DNA of 46,209 nt. Origin: Aestuariivita sp. (lineage in GTDB: Bacteria; Pseudomonadota; Alphaproteobacteria; Rhodobacterales; Rhodobacteraceae). The notes beneath the pieces were generated by a model. That model searched no databases. It worked only from the letters and a program-made list of their open reading frames with translations, and was not told the origin of the DNA. Each line of letters opens with the position of its first letter. Positions within the stretch are counted from its first letter, which is position 1. The DNA lies in assembly GCA_026710045.1 (NCBI GenBank), contig JAPORU010000050.1:1-46209 (forward strand). The letters run 5' to 3'. The position numbers and the translations under genes were made by a program. Shown here one piece after another: positions 45,329 through 46,209 of the stretch.

Positions 45329-46209
45329 TTTTTACGTTCCATAGCTTAAACGACGTTCAACAATTCCTATGTACCAATATGATCACGTCTCGAATTGGGA
45401 CTCGATAACGCGGTATCGGTAGTCGAGTCTTTCGGCAATTGCGCGACGTGAAAAAAATACGCCAAGGAAAGATTACGTTAGCAACATAAGTGAAGGACAA
45501 TCGATTATAAGACCTATCACCCAAAATTTCCCCGGATTGTTCCTGATATGTGTGTTGGGTATAAAGGTGAAAAGGTGATCGAAAGGTTGTTTTTGGTCTC
45601 CTGCCATGTCATTAAATTGAAGGTTGAAAGTGGAAAGATTGGAGACTCAAGATCAGGTGAACCTGGGCCATTATAATGAAGGAGACCGTCGGTCTTTAAT
45701 GATTGACGGTCTTATGTCGGCATTGAGACGCAATCGCGAATGAACATGGGATGATGTCGCTGCTACCGATAACAATTTGCCGTCCTGACCCGTGCCTTAA
45801 AGAAACGGGATCGTCGTATCTCAGTTTTGGGGTCAGCAGCGACTGATCTTGCGGGGTATTTGTGGCGGAGTGGAATCCGGCTTTTAAGACGCTCTGTATA
45901 TCCTGGCCCTTATCAATTTGAAACCGTTTTATGCCTGATAAATTGCTCTGGCTATCAAACGATTGGATAGGCAGATAGCGTCAATGATGAGATGGAGGGA
46001 AAAACAACTCTCGTCTTTAAATTCTGGAGCCACTTGCAAAAGTGGTCTGACGCGCGATTTTTTTTGCAAGCGGCAGATAGGAGACAACCGCGTGTGTCTT
46101 CGATTTTACCCAACACAAGACACAGGAGAGGTTGTCCCATCCCCTTATCAAACACGATATCCGATCTTTGGAACCGATTTCAAGCGGAATTATTCCCCAA
46201 CCTAGCTGC
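45329..46209. other. 880-base end region without recognised gene
   Basis: No open frame has a recognisable domain. A stem AGACCGTC (45683-45690)/GACGGTCT (45705-45712) with a 14-base loop lies 355 bases past the permease stop; an alternative inner hairpin AGACC-GTC-GGTCT uses the same left arm. It might be a terminator or part of a small RNA, but no promoter was recognised. Confidence 0.35.

Noticed and set aside
45683-45712. Hairpin near the window end as a riboswitch or small RNA
   Set aside because: Only a simple 8-bp stem with a 14-base loop; no promoter, conserved core or downstream gene is visible.

Overview
The window looks like the chromosome of an aerobic, probably marine, alphaproteobacterium. 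The support is a set of alphaproteobacterial traits: a D-Ala-D-Ala carboxypeptidase with a C-terminal SPOR domain, clpS beside a heme locus, divergent hemC/hemE, a non-pyrrolysine MttB-family methyltransferase, glcDEF, rsfS-rlmH and leuCDB. Species-level assignment is not possible from the sequence alone. No rRNA, transposase, phage gene or CRISPR array is visible. Many gaps of 0.3-1 kb, some inside apparent operons, give a lower coding density than is usual.

Layout. 1-1.7 kb: two tiny coiled-coil/membrane proteins with the same C-terminus. 1.7-9.3 kb: housekeeping (dacA-like, clpS, an SDR lacking the catalytic Lys, hemF, hemC, hemE, tRNA-Met). 9.6-14.7 kb: meh-mct (mesaconyl-CoA chemistry), a DapA-family aldolase and an MttB-family methyltransferase. 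14.7-18.1 kb: a G+C-rich block holding two divergent genes for secreted, Cys-containing proteins plus apparent gene remnants. 18.1-26.4 kb: a 23-aa membrane peptide, FAD oxidoreductase, M29-like protein, histidine ammonia-lyase, Rieske oxygenase, N-formylglutamate amidohydrolase and succinate-semialdehyde dehydrogenase, all on the plus strand. 26.7-31.7 kb: hsp20 and glcDEF on the minus strand. 32-36.9 kb: rlmH, rsfS, leuCDB and tRNA-Pro. 37-45.3 kb: creatinase and a class III aminotransferase facing a PotABCD-like ABC importer.

The most unusual system is in 15.4-17.4 kb. Each of the two divergent secreted-protein genes has a good Shine-Dalgarno and ATG followed within 12-34 bases by a homopolymer of 9 C (plus strand) or 10 G (minus strand), the only mononucleotide G/C runs longer than seven I found. 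At the lengths present both genes are out of frame. A one-base change (9 to 10 C; 10 to 9 G) joins each ATG to a convincing signal peptide and a long open frame. This is the architecture of slipped-strand phase variation, here as a pair of independently switched exported proteins embedded in a catabolic region. A homopolymer sequencing error is the main alternative for the exact counts.

Metabolically the window is rich in functions for N-methylated and guanidino compounds and small acids: creatine (creatinase plus importer), methylated amines (MttB family, FAD oxidoreductase, Rieske oxygenase), histidine or a histidine derivative (HutH and HutG without HutU/HutI), glycolate (GlcDEF) and mesaconyl/citramalyl-CoA (Meh, Mct).
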